64,000 nt of DNA, taken from Synchiropus splendidus. Its lineage: Eukaryota; Chordata; Actinopteri; Syngnathiformes; Callionymidae. The translations under genes were made by a program, and so were the position numbers. The stretch spans positions 7,531,001 through 7,595,000 of the forward strand of contig NC_071349.1 of NCBI RefSeq assembly GCF_027744825.2. Direction: 5' to 3'. The notes under the pieces were generated by a model. It searched no databases. It saw nothing but the letters and a program-made list of their open reading frames with translations, and was not told where the DNA came from. Positions 32,515-44,891 of this stretch are shown here, piece after piece (position 1 is the stretch's first letter; every line of letters begins with the position of its first letter).

Positions 32515-32560
<46 letters not shown>
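32515..32560 (+). repeat. (CA)23 microsatellite
   Basis: An uninterrupted CA tract of 46 bases, upstream of the probable scml4 5' exon. Confidence 0.95.
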
Positions 32561-32565
<5 letters not shown>

Positions 32566-32759
32566 CGTACAGATGAGATGAAAGAAAACCATCTCCGTAC
32601 GACCGGACGGTTTAGTTTCCAATGGTCCACCTGCAGAGACCACACTAGTTCCTCACACAGTGCGTTTCCAGAAGCCCTTCTCCTCTTAGAGGAACGCCGT
32701 CATCATAGTGGCAATACATAGCTGGGTAGCCATGGTGAGGCCGGCCCCCCTCCCCCTCC

Positions 32760-32954
32760 CGCCGCCGCTGCTGAATGCATTAGTCTAATGAGATGTCTGC
32801 AGCCTCTGTGCCTCAGCAGCAGCAGCAGCGGCGGCAGCTAACAGGACGAACGGCGCAAGAACAACATGGCTCTCTGTGATCTGTGAGGAAATATAGCAGT
32901 TTGTTTTGGGAGACAAAGAGGGGACCTTTTGTTGTCCGCAGCAGAAGACAGCAG
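32760..32954 (+). other. scml4: Probable 5' non-coding exon of scml4
   Basis: A GC-rich stretch with a CAG/CGG-rich tract (32814-32840) ends at a donor, gcag/GTAACA at 32955. The first scml4 coding exon starts after an acceptor at 33175-33176. The left boundary is a guess. Confidence 0.35.
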
Positions 32955-33182
32955 GTAACAGAAGCTCCTCTCTCGTGGCTTTATTGTCTGTAACAGGATG
33001 CTGTTTCCTCCTCTACCAATGCTTGGCTTTTGTCTTTTATAAATCCTCCTGTGCTGAAACGTCGCATTGCTCATTTGGGATGCTGTGCAGCCTTTTGCCC
33101 GCCGCTCACAGCGACCAGCACAGAAGTCAGGATGCAGATGGGGTCACCTAAGTGCACGTTTTTTTTGTCTCCCCAGCTCCAA

Positions 33183-36100
33183 ATGAGTTTACCTGCAGCA
33201 TCGGTGCAGAAGTCGGACAGCAACAACAGTGAAATGCAATCAGCTGCAGTGGCGCCCTCTTTCCTGCCCAGCCAGTCGGGGAAGATACCCGGCAGGAAGA
33301 GAGGGAGACCCCCACTTCGGAATGTGCCCAAGATGGACTTCTCCAGCCGGTACCCTGACTCACTCCCGCCACTCAAAGTGCCCAAGAAGAGGGGCAGAAA
33401 GCCAGGATTCAAGGTCAGTGGGGTGAGGGGGGGGCGTCTTTAAAAATGCATGTGTACACAGACTCACAGGCTCCTGGCACATTATACCCGAAGATGGAAT
33501 ATACAGGAGCGTTCAGAGGCTGCTCTGTCCTAACAGGAAGTGGCATGCAAAACTTGACACTGAATTCTCCTCACTGTCCTGCAGCTCAAGCCCAGGATGG
33601 TGATGACGCCTCTGGCGATCTCTCCACCCAGCAGCACCCCAGAACCCGACATGAGCTCCATTCCCCAGGACGCCGCCACCGTCCCCCACTCTGCCACCCC
33701 CCAGGTGCTCACAGGTAAAGAGATGACCAGGGGCAGGGCTTCCTTCCCTACAAAATTATGCTCAACATTCACCAACCTCCTAAAGCATACAACAAGGTCG
33801 TAAACGTGTATGAGTAAAAAAAAGCAGAATATTAACCCTGAATATTTGCATTAGCACAGTAATCGCTAGTTACATTTATCTCACAAATGTATTGTTTGCA
33901 AGACTCAAAAATAAAACAAGACAAATATAAAGCATAAGTCAAGCTCCACTTCCTGTTACACAGATCTATAAATAAAACCTATTGATGCATGACACTCAGC
34001 TATTGTTTTCCAAATGAATAAAGTTTACTGTTCGAGACAGGACAAACAGTGCTGTTATAACTGTCTTCATATCTGGACTCTCACTTTTAATCTTTTAAAC
34101 TCAGTGTCGACCTTATTCTGCTGCACTTGAGTAAATGAGGGAAAGTGTCTTCAGCTCAGTGGTTTTGGAATGATCATGAAAACAGTTGAATATTGTCAGG
34201 ACGTTTAGAAAGTTAGCCAATGAAAGCAGGGAAACTGAAGTCAACTGCTCCACCACTGAAACACATTCCACCATGTTGGGTTTTGTAGTCTGATCTAATG
34301 TCCCCCATAAAATATACTTGTCATGAAAACTGCAGGTAAAAGAACCAGAGCTTTGTTTGACTCCCCAGCCTGTGAGAGGACGACAGCAGTGTGTGACGCT
34401 ACTTACAGGTGCAGATTTAACAGCAACAAACACGAACCATTCAGTCTGTGAAATTGTTGAAGCGGCTGCTACTAGGTTAAAGACAAGAGCAAACAGTCTT
34501 TAAATGAGTGCTCATGAGTGCTGCCCTCAGCTTCTCAAGCAGTGGGGTTCCACAGAAACCACTGAAACTAAAGAGGCGTCTCAGAGCTTGTCTCAGCACT
34601 GGGAAGGACCTGAGAGAATGTCAGACCAGCACACAGGACAAGAGCCATTAGGAGCTGTAAATCAGTCAAAGCGTTTCTGGACCGTAGTGCAAGCTAATGT
34701 GGCCGCCAGTGTAAAGGAGTGCCTCACTGTGGTCAGATCTTGGGGTCATAAAAAGCAGAACATAAAAGTGTTCTGGGGTTAAGGTTGTGACAGGTAGGAG
34801 CATCGTGCCAAAGACAGGAGAGACCATAACGCCGTGTCTCCTGTGTCCACTCAGTCTGCATCTACATCAACAAGCAGGCCAACACCGGCCCCAACCTGGA
34901 CAGGAAGAAGATCCAGCAGCTCCCGGACCACTTCGGGCCCGACCGGCCCTCGGTGGTCCTGCAGCAGGCGGTTCAAGGCTGCATCGACAGCGCCTATCAC
35001 CAGAAAACTGTCTTCACGCTCCTCACTCAGGGCTACGGCGGCGAAAAAATATCAGGTACCATCAAAGTTGGGCCGAACCACCTGAAGCTCCACACGCTGA
35101 CGTGTCCCTGTTTTGACTCCTGAAGCGACGTTTGACGGGAAGCAGCACCTTCTCAGCCTCCCCGTGGTGAACAGCATCGACTACGTGCTCCGCTTCCTGA
35201 AGAAACTGTGTCGCAGCCTGCACTGCGAGAACCTCTTCAGCGATCAGCCCATTACTCAGCACAGCAGCTCCTACCACTCAGACGGTACTCGTCCATCTGG
35301 CCTCCTAATGATATAACCTGATTGTTTGGGATTGAATTTCCAGGTTGACTGATGGGCGCCTCACTCTTTGCCTCAGCAGAAACATCTCGGGCAGAAGACT
35401 ATCATTTAGAGCAGACGGAGGGCAAACGCTACTCTGTAGATGCTGGGGAGACCACTTACAGCTCCATCAGCTCCTCCTACTCCCCAAAGTCATACGGATT
35501 CCGGTCCTCACAGCAGTTCTCCAGCAGCTCGGCCTCCATGTGTCGGCAGGCGTCGACCAGCCCCAACACGTTCAGCGACACCAACAGGACAGGTACGGCA
35601 GCTTCAACAGCCTCACAGAACACATGAAGAATGAGAGATTGACTCTCTTCATCCAGGAGGCTACAACGCGTCTCCAGAGTCGCAGGAGTCCAAAGCTCCC
35701 GCCAATAAGAACCCATCAACGTGGTCTGTTGATGATGTGGTGTGGTTCGTCCGGGAGGCCGACCCCAACGCTCTGGCTCCACACGCCGAAATCTTTCGGA
35801 AACATGTGAGTCAGACTCCTTCCTGCTCTTGGTTCTAAAATTTCCCTCACAACAGAAAAACAAAACTGAGAAGCAGAGTCAGGAGCTGCTTTCTATTGCA
35901 GTGTTTTATGCTCACACGAGCTTCTTCTTCTCAAATCAATAATGCTATTGTTTGTAGCCACAGTTACGACTGTCGCGCTGAATCCTTCCGTCCAAGTGAG
36001 TTTCCGGGCCAGTTGTTGAGCACAGGTCACTTCACCATAGTTCACTATGAGAACTAAGATACACAAGGCTGAAGGCACATGTTCATTTCCAGCACCACAT

Positions 36101-36495
36101 TTGTTGGATCTGATGCTTTCCATCCAGGTTTTTAGCGAGGAGGGCGTCTGGGCGTCTGCAAAACATGATTCTCGACAGTATCTTGGCCACCAGATGCCGC
36201 CATATACCAGTGTAATTTGGCGGCCAAGGTACAGTCGAGAATCGGGAGTCAATTTTTTTCATGTTTTGCAGACGCCCAGATGCCCTCCTAGCTAAAAGCC
36301 TGTTTGAATCGACTGCGTTGCTCCTCAGACTGAGATCAGTTCCATGACGGTTTTCCCTCCCTTCCCTAGGAGATCGACGGGAACGCGTTGTTGCTGCTCA
36401 AGAGCGACATGATCATCAAGTACCTGGGACTGAAGCTGGGACCGGCCTTGAAGCTCTGCTTTCACATCGACAAACTAAAGCAGGCCAAGTTTTGA
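33183..36495 (+). CDS. scml4: Sex comb on midleg-like 4 (Scm-like Polycomb protein)
   Basis: A nuclear Polycomb-group-like protein of the Scm family. Seven coding exons: 33183-33413, 33585-33714, 34855-35055, 35126-35284, 35380-35592, 35657-35805, 36370-36495, giving 402 residues (human SCML4 about 414). The N-terminal part has two basic AT-hook-like motifs (PGRKRGRPP and KKRGRKPGF). The DUF3588/SLED-like domain is spread over exons 3-4 ([49 protein letters not shown]). The C-terminal SAM/SPM domain is in exons 6-7 ([31 protein letters not shown], ending KLKQAKF). MBT repeats are absent, as in SCML4. The start is the ATG at 33183, six bases after the acceptor; an earlier start is possible. 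AATAAA at 37410-37415. Confidence 0.94.
36127..36300. repeat. Large imperfect palindrome in a scml4 intron
   Basis: Left arm about 36127-36190 and right arm about 36217-36300 are reverse complements (shared word GGGCGTCTGCAAAACATG). The right arm has an extra ~17 bases. The transcript could form a ~60-bp hairpin. It looks like a foldback or MITE insertion. Confidence 0.75.
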
Positions 36496-37409
36496 ACATC
36501 ACCATGACGTCTCACATCACGATCAGCCCTTTCTCCTGTCTGGGATTATAATCTTCCACATCATAACAGGTTCCATCACTGGACGGCACATGGGTCTGAA
36601 ATGATTGTAGTTCACGACGGAAATAAGCTTCAAAAATGCTTGTTTATCACACGTTTTTTATTCAGGAAAAGACTGTCTTTTTGTTTATTTTTTATATAAA
36701 AAGCCAGCTGGCGGAAAGTGATGACATCACTCCTCACACACACCTCATCTGAAAACACAACTGGAAATTAGACTCTATTTTTATTGTTTTTTAACTCATG
36801 TTTTTAAAGGAGACTCCTTCTGCGACTGCACAATATCCTCATATCTGTCAACATATCTTCAAGAGTAGCCTCTGCCAGTAAACAGGAACTTCAAAACACT
36901 ATTCTAATATTGGATTGCAGTCGACGAACATGATGGTGTTTGCTCACCTAAAACTCTCTCATAAATGCACGGGAAAACCAGCACATGAAACTTTTCAGCT
37001 GTTCGACACTGTAATCATAGTTTACTGGACTTTAAGTACAGTCTTTTTTTGGGAAATTTCACACACAAATGACGTTTTTGATGTGTGTGATTGGTGTATT
37101 AATATGCAAGATTGTTCAACACTTCAACAGACATTGTTTTTTGCTTGAGGAGAGCGAGGTTTCACAACACTCTGCTTTTGTAGACCGACCTGGTGTTTAA
37201 TCTATTAACCTCTGTAAGTGAATGCTGCTGACATGTAAGCCATTTCTATAGTCAAACTCAAGCTGCAGTGTTTTTATTTTGGTATTCTCCAGAGGTCTGG
37301 AGAACACTGAGGTAATCTGCTCCGGTGCTAAAGTTCTATACGTATTTAAATGTTGGCTTTTGTGTTTGTGATCTGAAGTGTATCTTGTACTGTACGTGAC
37401 TATCCAATC

Positions 37410-37415
37410 AATAAA
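37410..37415 (+). terminator. scml4: Polyadenylation signal of scml4
   Basis: AATAAA about 0.9 kb after the scml4 stop codon; the stretch between has no gene and is read as the 3' UTR. Confidence 0.6.
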
Positions 37416-38154
37416 ATCAATTGAGAGTTTCCTGCGTTCTATTGTTGTTTATTTTGAGAGCTGCTGAGACTTTTGAATGGTATTTTAGATGTGGTGCTTC
37501 AAGGGGCCTGAAGCTGCTCCTTCTGAGCTTATAAAGTGATACTGATACAAGTGGGTCACTATGATGAGTTTCTTCTCTTCTTTCTGGTTGATTTAGATGT
37601 CTCGCCCTTGGCCACGCCTACTCTGCTGTGGTTGGTCGTGTCAGCGCCTGCATGTGTCGCCAACATCCCCACCCAATTTGGTACCTAAAGAACGTGTCAA
37701 TCACATGTGAGCACCACAGTGTCCTCTTCTCCCTCCTGAGGAACTAAGGTGCACCACATTGAGGACAGCAGGCTCCACAGCGCTGACCTCACCAGGCCAT
37801 GCAGGGTATTTCAAGTCTACATGGCTTTCTTCCTGGGACACCAAGTCCAAAAACATATGACCAGAAATAGCCTGCAGGTGTGTCCAAGGACCTGAGATAG
37901 ACTCCACTTCATGGCAGAAAATGAATGGCAAGCTAGAGGCATCAAACTCGGGTCAACACTCGTCCTTTAGCTCGGTTCTGACCAGAATTTTGGGGGAAAT
38001 AATGATCAAAATGAGGATCTTGTAGGTGCAAATCAGCCCACACCGTTGTTCTCAGACTTCATGACGGGACACTGGATTACCTTTTCCAAACTACAGTATG
38101 TTTGCCATTTAAATATGGGGGATTGTTGTAGTAGAGACCCAGAGCAGCGCTTAC

Positions 38155-38610
38155 AGCAGAGGTGTGCAATTCAATTTCCTTTACTCTATTGTGACGGTTG
38201 AGAAGGGCTGTCAAACCGGACGGTAAGAGAAAATTGAAAATAAAAATCAAGTGATGACATCAGGTATGATTATGAAATTACACTTTAAAATGCAGATATG
38301 TAAGCTTGTTGTGTTTTATTTAATTTATACCACATATGATTAGTTACTTTCTCGGTGTACCTCATGCATTTCAAAATCTACTTTCAATTCTGATGTATTT
38401 TAAGAGACAAGAAATACTCCTAAAATATTTTTTTTAAATCATCAAACAAGAAAGTTACGTTTCATTTGCATCATAATGAACAAAAAAAAACAATGGACAA
38501 GACTAAAATGTCAGAGACAACAGCAATGTCAGTTTTATAGTTTTACTACAGGAGGGCCACATAAATACAGTCAAAGGGCCGCACTTTACTCAGGTCTGGC
38601 ATACAGAGAC
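38155..38610. mobile_element. Possible degraded hAT-like non-autonomous element
   Basis: Edges read cagaggtgtgcaattcaa and gggccgcactttactcaggt, resembling the ends of common hAT-derived repeats (gtgtcaaactc ... gggccgca). The body is AT-rich. The ends are too degraded to be sure. Confidence 0.3.
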
Positions 38611-41049
38611 GGAGACCAAACCTAGTACAGAGCTAACTCACTAGTTTGTTCCAATGAAAGCATTTCAGTTCTTAATCTATGATGAAAAGGTGACTGCACT
38701 TTCTGGCAGGAAGAAATACACGTGTGTGACTGCATCACTAACAGACTTCCCTGTTTTGGATTCAGTTTCGACTCGGTCTCAGATTGGTGATGTCCACAAC
38801 ATCGCTAGCTGGTAGCATGAAGAAGAGGCAGCTCAGAGCAACAGCACTTCCAGGAACCTCTCATTTTGTACACATCACCCCTTTACAGCTGCCCTGCTTT
38901 CTTTAAAGGCAAGTCTTTACTGGTGTAATTGGTGATATTTGATGGGTTTATTTGTCTTTATTTTGGCATATTTCTAAAAAGAAAAAGACGGAAAAAAACA
39001 TTAAAATCGATTCTCAGAGCAAAACCTTGAACTGAAGCTTGGATTCACCAAACAAACAAACAAAGTATCCATCTTGTGTTCTATCTTCTATTTAATAGAA
39101 ACATAAAATGAATGATTGATGATTTTCAAAAATATTCACCAGATTTCATCCTTTTTGTCGTTTTTTTTTATGGTTCAATATTGCGGGACATTTGTCTAGA
39201 TGGAGGGATTTATTAAAATATGTATTGTCTTAAAAGTGCAGAGGAGGATAAAGGTGCCTTCTTCAGGAGAGCTGCGCCACAAAGGATCATTTGTTGCATT
39301 TGTCAAAAGGTTTCTTCCTTATTAAGCAGCACAGTCATGTATATATATTGGATGTACCGGTCGTTTCAAGGGAGTAGGGCTCAAACAAGTCAAGTAAATC
39401 AAGTGGATCAAGTTTAGTGCTTTTAGTTATGGGACTGAGAAGCTGACAGTAGCTGAATCTCATCAGTGTTTGGGCTGGGGACTTCCTTGTGAGTGCAGAT
39501 CCACAAGCTACTCAACCTCTCAGGTGGGGCGAATGGCCAATGAAATCTGATCAATGGCCACAAACGGCCCCCAGACCGGACCTTTGAGGTGACGGGTGTC
39601 AACATTTTTGATTCCACGCCCACCGTGGTCGCGGTTCGACTAATTAATGGGGCCTCGTTTAATATCCTTTTTATTATTCCCTCAGAAGTGAAACAAATCC
39701 CAGTCACGTCACCCACGGCTTCGAGCACTGACCCGACGAGGGGTCCGGTGAAGAGACGCAGGTCCAGTGGAAGCAGTCAACTCGTGCTCTGGCTGTGATG
39801 CGCACCGGTGACGCGCTCCTGAAGTGGCGTAACCACAGACTGGCGTGGGATCTTTCCCTGCTGCACCTCCGCTGGAATCACGTCAGGATCCTCCACAGTC
39901 CTCACTAGCAGGTGTTAGTTTTTCTGTTTCCCGGAGGATTGCCAGCGCGGAGAATAATCCCATTTTGACGAGCGCTTCCATCGGAAGGCGGGGTTTTCTC
40001 TTGCAGGAAACAGATTTATTACGACTGAGAAATAGAAGCTGGGCTATAAGGTAAGACGTGATCTTAAAAATCTAACCACATCATTTGACAGCGTTTGTTC
40101 GTTTATCGGCGCAAACGAGCACATGCGCATGATGAAGCACCTCGAGCTGGAGCCTCGTCTTTGCTTTTCTGCGTGAGAAAAGCCAGAGTCACGGCGAGAT
40201 TTGACGCTTTTCGGTCGTGTGCGCGCGGAGGATGAGGCGCTGCGTCGTTTCCATCGGAATGCAGCAGCCACTCAGCCTGACTGGCAGATGGCATCGCTGA
40301 CAACGTGGCTCTAAATGGCCCTTTTTCGCACCGTCTAATCCGTAAATCCTTAATTTAGGAGCATGTGCGCAATGTGCGCCCCCGACACCGCAGTCGGTTG
40401 ACATGGATCGACGCCCCGTGAGACAATCCCGTTATGTCTTGGGCACAAAAACGATCTCCTCAAGGTCATTGTGTGTCTGACGGACGTCATGAAGCAGGCG
40501 CCTGTTCCTCCGCACACGAGCGGCAGGGCACATGGATGCGCATTAGACGCGGCGCTTTGCGCTGGTTTGGGCTGCAGCCGCACATTTGTGCAGCTTGTTG
40601 TGAAGGCCCGAGCCAATGCAGTGCTCTGACTGGAGGAGCTGCTGTCATGCTGCAGAGAAGTGGACCATATGTTTGGTCTCCAGCGGTGAACCTCCCCACA
40701 ACAGTCACATTTGTTAAGTGCTGCATTGTCAATTGACGCATTCCTGCCCACTTGGTGTCATTTGCTTCGCCATGAGTCAATAATTGATGGAGCTCCCGGA
40801 GTGTGGATTGTGGATTTCTAGAAGATCCAGATTACACAACTGGCCCGTGGATCCACTGCAGCAGTACAACTCTGTTGTCATTGTCAGGTTATAGGACAGC
40901 GCTCACAGTGGAAACTTGATAGGCACCGATCGAACATGCACCGGCATTGATGATCCAGGTCAGGCTGCCCAGCGTGCCACAAACGCACCAGAAATAGAAT
41001 CCAGAGCAGTCAGGCTGCAGACAACACACGCTGCTGGCCTCTGAAAACA

Positions 41050-41220
41050 ACCATTCATTCTCTCAGCTCGCAGACAGAGCCTGTCCCAGCTGCCGGGGGC
41101 CGAGGCAGGGGACACCCTGGATAGGAGCCCAGCCAATCTGACAGACACCCACTTGACACCTTCAACAATTTAGAGGCCCGGATTAACCCATGTGCGTTTC
41201 AGACTGAGGGAGGGAAATCA
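41050..41220. repeat. Dispersed fish repeat, LINE/SINE 3'-tail type
   Basis: Contains a degraded copy of the widespread tail ending in words like gagcctgtcccagctg, acaccctggata and caatttagaggcc. Recognised from general familiarity; the family was not assigned. Confidence 0.55.
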
Positions 41221-41489
41221 CGACTTGAAATTAATCTTTGACCTTCCACCTCAAGTGACTTCCAGTAGAAGCGTGACCACTGAGTGCACAAGGCAGGGAG
41301 CAACACTGCACTGTTCAGCGTGGTCCACATGTGCGTTCGGATTTGAGAAGCTTGAGAAACTTCAGGAAACATGGATAGCTATAAAAGTGTCAACCCAATA
41401 AACCAAACAAAAGAAACGGCATGACTAAATCACTTCCTGACAAGTTGAACTGCTGCTCCTCCACATCGTGAGAAGGCTGCAGTAGTGTC

Positions 41490-41830
41490 TTGTCAGGACA
41501 CTTCCTGGATACCTCCCTAGTAGTAGGAGCAGGAGACCCAGAACACTCTGCAGAGAGTTCCTCTCTCTGTAAACCTGGGGAGGCAGAGTGGGCTTTCCTT
41601 CAGCTGCTGCCACCACGACCTGACCATGGTGACGCTAGTGAGACCGTATGGGAGCAACATGAACTGCTCCTATGTCAGTTTCCTCCAGCCAGTCTAGAAG
41701 AAATGAGTCCATCAGAGGGAGAAGTTTGGAGACAAAGTTAGGGAGGACGGATGGTTTGGACACGTGGCGAGGAGAGACAGAGTTGGACCAGGAATGTTGG
41801 GGATTGGGGGAGGGGGAGGACTTCCTGTGG
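41490..41830 (+). mobile_element. Degraded LINE 3' fragment (L2/Rex-like)
   Basis: Words such as gcagagtgggctttcc, cagctgctgccaccacgacc and gatggtttggacacgtgg match the C-terminal region and 3' tail of fish L2-like non-LTR retrotransposons (LRLLPPRPD and GWFGHV-type segments). The frame is broken. Confidence 0.55.
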
Positions 41831-42164
41831 CAACGGTGATTTAAAAGAAGAGGAGTGCTTGAATCTAATTCCTCAATTGATGAAGAAGAGCTGCCTAGTT
41901 TCACTAGTTTCACTGTCCTTGAGGAGGACAATCTCACACTGCGATGCCTGAGTTTAATCCTGGCTCTGCAGTAGAGGTGGAGCAAACCAGTGCCATGCCT
42001 ACCAACCATTTCAACTGTGGACATCATAATCGTGGCTAAAATACTAAATTTTATCCACAAATTGTGGTTTTCTGACCAGGATCTTGTAGCCCGCTCTCAC
42101 TCATGCTTGGCCTCTCAAGCGTAAGTAAGCAAACTCCCCATGTGTATGTGCTCCGACAGGAATC

Positions 42165-43528
42165 ATGGGAAAGCAGAACAGCAAGCTGACTCCTGAGGTG
42201 ATGGAGGACCTGGTGAAGAACACAGAGTTTAATGAGCACGAGCTGAAGCAGTGGTATAAGGGCTTCCTGAAGGACTGTCCTACTGGACGGCTGAACCTGG
42301 AGGAGTTCCAGCAGCTTTATGTCAAGGTGTGTGCAGAACCTCCGCAGCCGGACTGAGTTACTGAACAGGAAAAGGCTTTAAAAACACTGTTTTCCACCTC
42401 GCAGTTTTTCCCCTACGGCGATGCATCCAAGTTTGCACAGCACGCCTTCAGGACCTTCGACAAAAACGGAGACGGGACCATCGACTTCCGAGAGTTCATC
42501 TGTGCTCTGTCCATTACATCGCGCGGGAGCTTTGAGCAGAAGCTCAACTGGGCTTTCAACATGTACGACCTGGACGGTGACGGCAAAATCACCAGAGTGG
42601 AGATGCTGGAGATCATCGAGGTGAGCGATGACGTGGACTTTAGCAGGTCTAACTAAGTCCAGTCAGGCTCGAGCTATTGAGTCATTCAGAGCGTGGACGA
42701 GTGTGTTGGGTGGAGCAGAGCCTGATCAGATGAGCTTTTCACTTTCAGAGATGAGAGTTTGCTTCATGATAGACTCTCAGTAGAAATGGCCCCAGGACAC
42801 CTGCAGTGTGGTGCCATGAGAGGACAGGACCAGTGACCGGGTCAGGGCTGGCACTTGTGAAACAAGGCACCATCCCAGAGAGGTGTCACTGCTTAGACTG
42901 AAGCAGAAACAGAAATAAAGCAAAAGAGATTTATGATTTATGGAGGAAGAGCAACACGGTTATAAAGTTACCGCAGGTTTAGTGACGTAAACATGCTCAG
43001 ACTCCTCCGTGACGTGCTCACTGTCTCGACCTGCAGAACTGAACTGTGAGAAGTTTGATAGCTGGAGGAGTTCCTCAGGCTGCTGGAGCTGTACGTCAGT
43101 AGGAGCAGCCTGTCATGCCTCTCTGCAGCAGATGACATTGTGCAGAGGGAGGCTGGCATTGATCAGGAACTAAATGTCGCACTAAAATTCAGACTTTTGC
43201 TTCCTTCTCCTACGTGTTTAGATCCTGATCACGACAGGAAAAGTGATCTAAAACAAAGTACATTTCTGACGGCAGTTAAGGTTTGAGTGGTAAAGCCCCA
43301 CACTCGTCATGTTGCCCGTCTCGCCTGCAGGCCATCTACAAAATGGTGGGCACCGTGATCATGATGAAGATGAACGAGGACGGCCTGACACCGGAGCAGA
43401 GGGTGGACAAGATCTTCAGCAAAATGGATAAGAACAACGACGACCAGATCTCATTGGATGAGTTCAAAGAGGCGGCGAAGAGCGACCCGTCCATCGTGCT
43501 GCTGTTGCAGTGTGACATGCAGAAGTGA
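42165..43528 (+). CDS. vsnl1: Visinin-like protein 1 (neuronal calcium sensor)
   Basis: A myristoylated EF-hand calcium sensor of neurons that moves to membranes on calcium binding and affects cyclic nucleotide signalling and receptor trafficking. Three coding exons, 42165-42326, 42405-42620, 43331-43528, give exactly 191 residues, the usual VSNL1 length. The N-terminus [17 protein letters not shown] supplies the Gly-2 myristoylation site. EF1 is degenerate ([13 protein letters not shown]), as in the whole family; EF2 ([10 protein letters not shown]), EF3 ([10 protein letters not shown]) and EF4 ([10 protein letters not shown]) keep their calcium ligands. The C-terminus is LLLQCDMQK. Nearly all residues equal mammalian VSNL1, so hippocalcin and neurocalcin are excluded. 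The start lies five bases after acceptor ccgacag. A long 3' UTR is likely (AATAAA at 44886-44891). Confidence 0.97.
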
Positions 43529-44891
43529 GCGGCGCCGCGGCGGCTCACCCGTCTCCCCGTCTGTATCCACACACTCTGGACTGCAGCACTTGTTTTACTG
43601 TCTCATTAGGTTCTCTGCCATTTCCACAGGAAAAAAAAAACAATGCTTGGACTATTTTTAAATGGACTCGCTTCTTGTGGTTGTATGCATGAGAATGTAT
43701 AATGCTGAATAATTTTGAATATAGCTATAATATATCATACATTTCTATTTAAAAGAGAACATGCCAACGTGATTTGTGCACCGTAACCCTATACATTCCC
43801 ATTCTACCGTAGCTTGTATATCAGTGGAGCACAGCATTGTTCCTGCAGTGTTTAGGATCCCCGGTGTTCACTGCTGCAACCACCGTAAGCTTTACATGAT
43901 AGTAAGAAAACAATAATTCCTATGATAATTGTAAACGTCTCTACTATCCAGCCTTGTAGAGCGGCTCCTGTCTGTTCCAGATGTTCTCACAGGACGGAAC
44001 CAAGCGGAATAGGTTCTTTGCATGCAGATATTATGTGTCAAAAATATTATCTCTTACCTTTTGCATCTTTAGGTGGTTATAAAAGAGAAACCCTTCCTGA
44101 GAACTTCATTTAGTATTGTTGCATGGGATGTACAGTGTGTGCTCATCTGTTCACTCAATGTGGGAGCATGCTTCCGTTCATGAAATACACGTCAGCGTTT
44201 GGGGAGGGTGGGTTGCAGTCACATGGTACTCTCAGAGGAACCAGCGTTTGCATAAACTTTCAAATATATTTTGCTTCAGGAACGAGTAGAAATATATTGA
44301 TGAAGCACCTTATGATTTTATTGCACTGCAGCCATGTAATCCAGTAGAGGGCAGAGTCATTCTACACGGCACTCGCTACTCACAGCGAGGGAAAATTGGC
44401 GTCACTTTTCAGGCGGCTTATTCCATTTAGACCCCAATAACTCCGCGGAGAACATATCGACGTGTTTACAGAACTTAAGAGCACTGCAAACGAATCACAC
44501 TTTTCGAATCGCGACCTTGACGGGCGCTCTAACTCCAAAGCAGCAAAAAAAAACAAAACACACACACAAAAAAGACTGACATGTTTACTGAAGCCAGTGC
44601 ATTCCTACTCTTTTGTAAAGAAGCGTTTCTATTGACGAGTCTCATCCATTCCATTCTATTTAACGTTGAGGAAGCGGAGAAGCAAACGATTGAAACTCAA
44701 ACAGAGCATATTAGAGAGAAAGGCCGCCCGGTTCTGTGGGGAATGTTTTGCTTTTTAAAGCTATGCACTGACAAAAGTGGAGAAGCTTTCCATGGTTATG
44801 TATCCACCAAGGTTCTGCTTATCTGTGTTGCTACAGTATATTATTAAGTCACCATCTCTGTCAGGTAAATGTTTCTACCCAGAAAAATAAA
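43529..44891 (+). other. vsnl1: Likely 3' UTR of vsnl1
   Basis: AT-rich, gene-free stretch ending in an AATAAA at 44886-44891. A CTCF-like word CCAGTAGAGGGCAG lies at 44341-44354. The UTR end is inferred. Confidence 0.4.

Larger units (their letters stand above)
37416..42159. other. scml4-vsnl1 intergenic region with candidate vsnl1 5' exon
   Basis: No protein gene recognised. A GC-richer stretch at about 39780-40400 contains a donor-like site (ataag/GTAAGA at 40051) that could end a vsnl1 5' non-coding exon. LINE debris lies at 41050-41830. Open frames near 40434-40780 resemble nothing known. Confidence 0.4.

Noticed and set aside
40434..40780. Overlapping ~100-codon frames on both strands near 40.5 kb
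   Set aside because: No recognisable motif on either strand; GC-rich flank of a probable vsnl1 5' exon.
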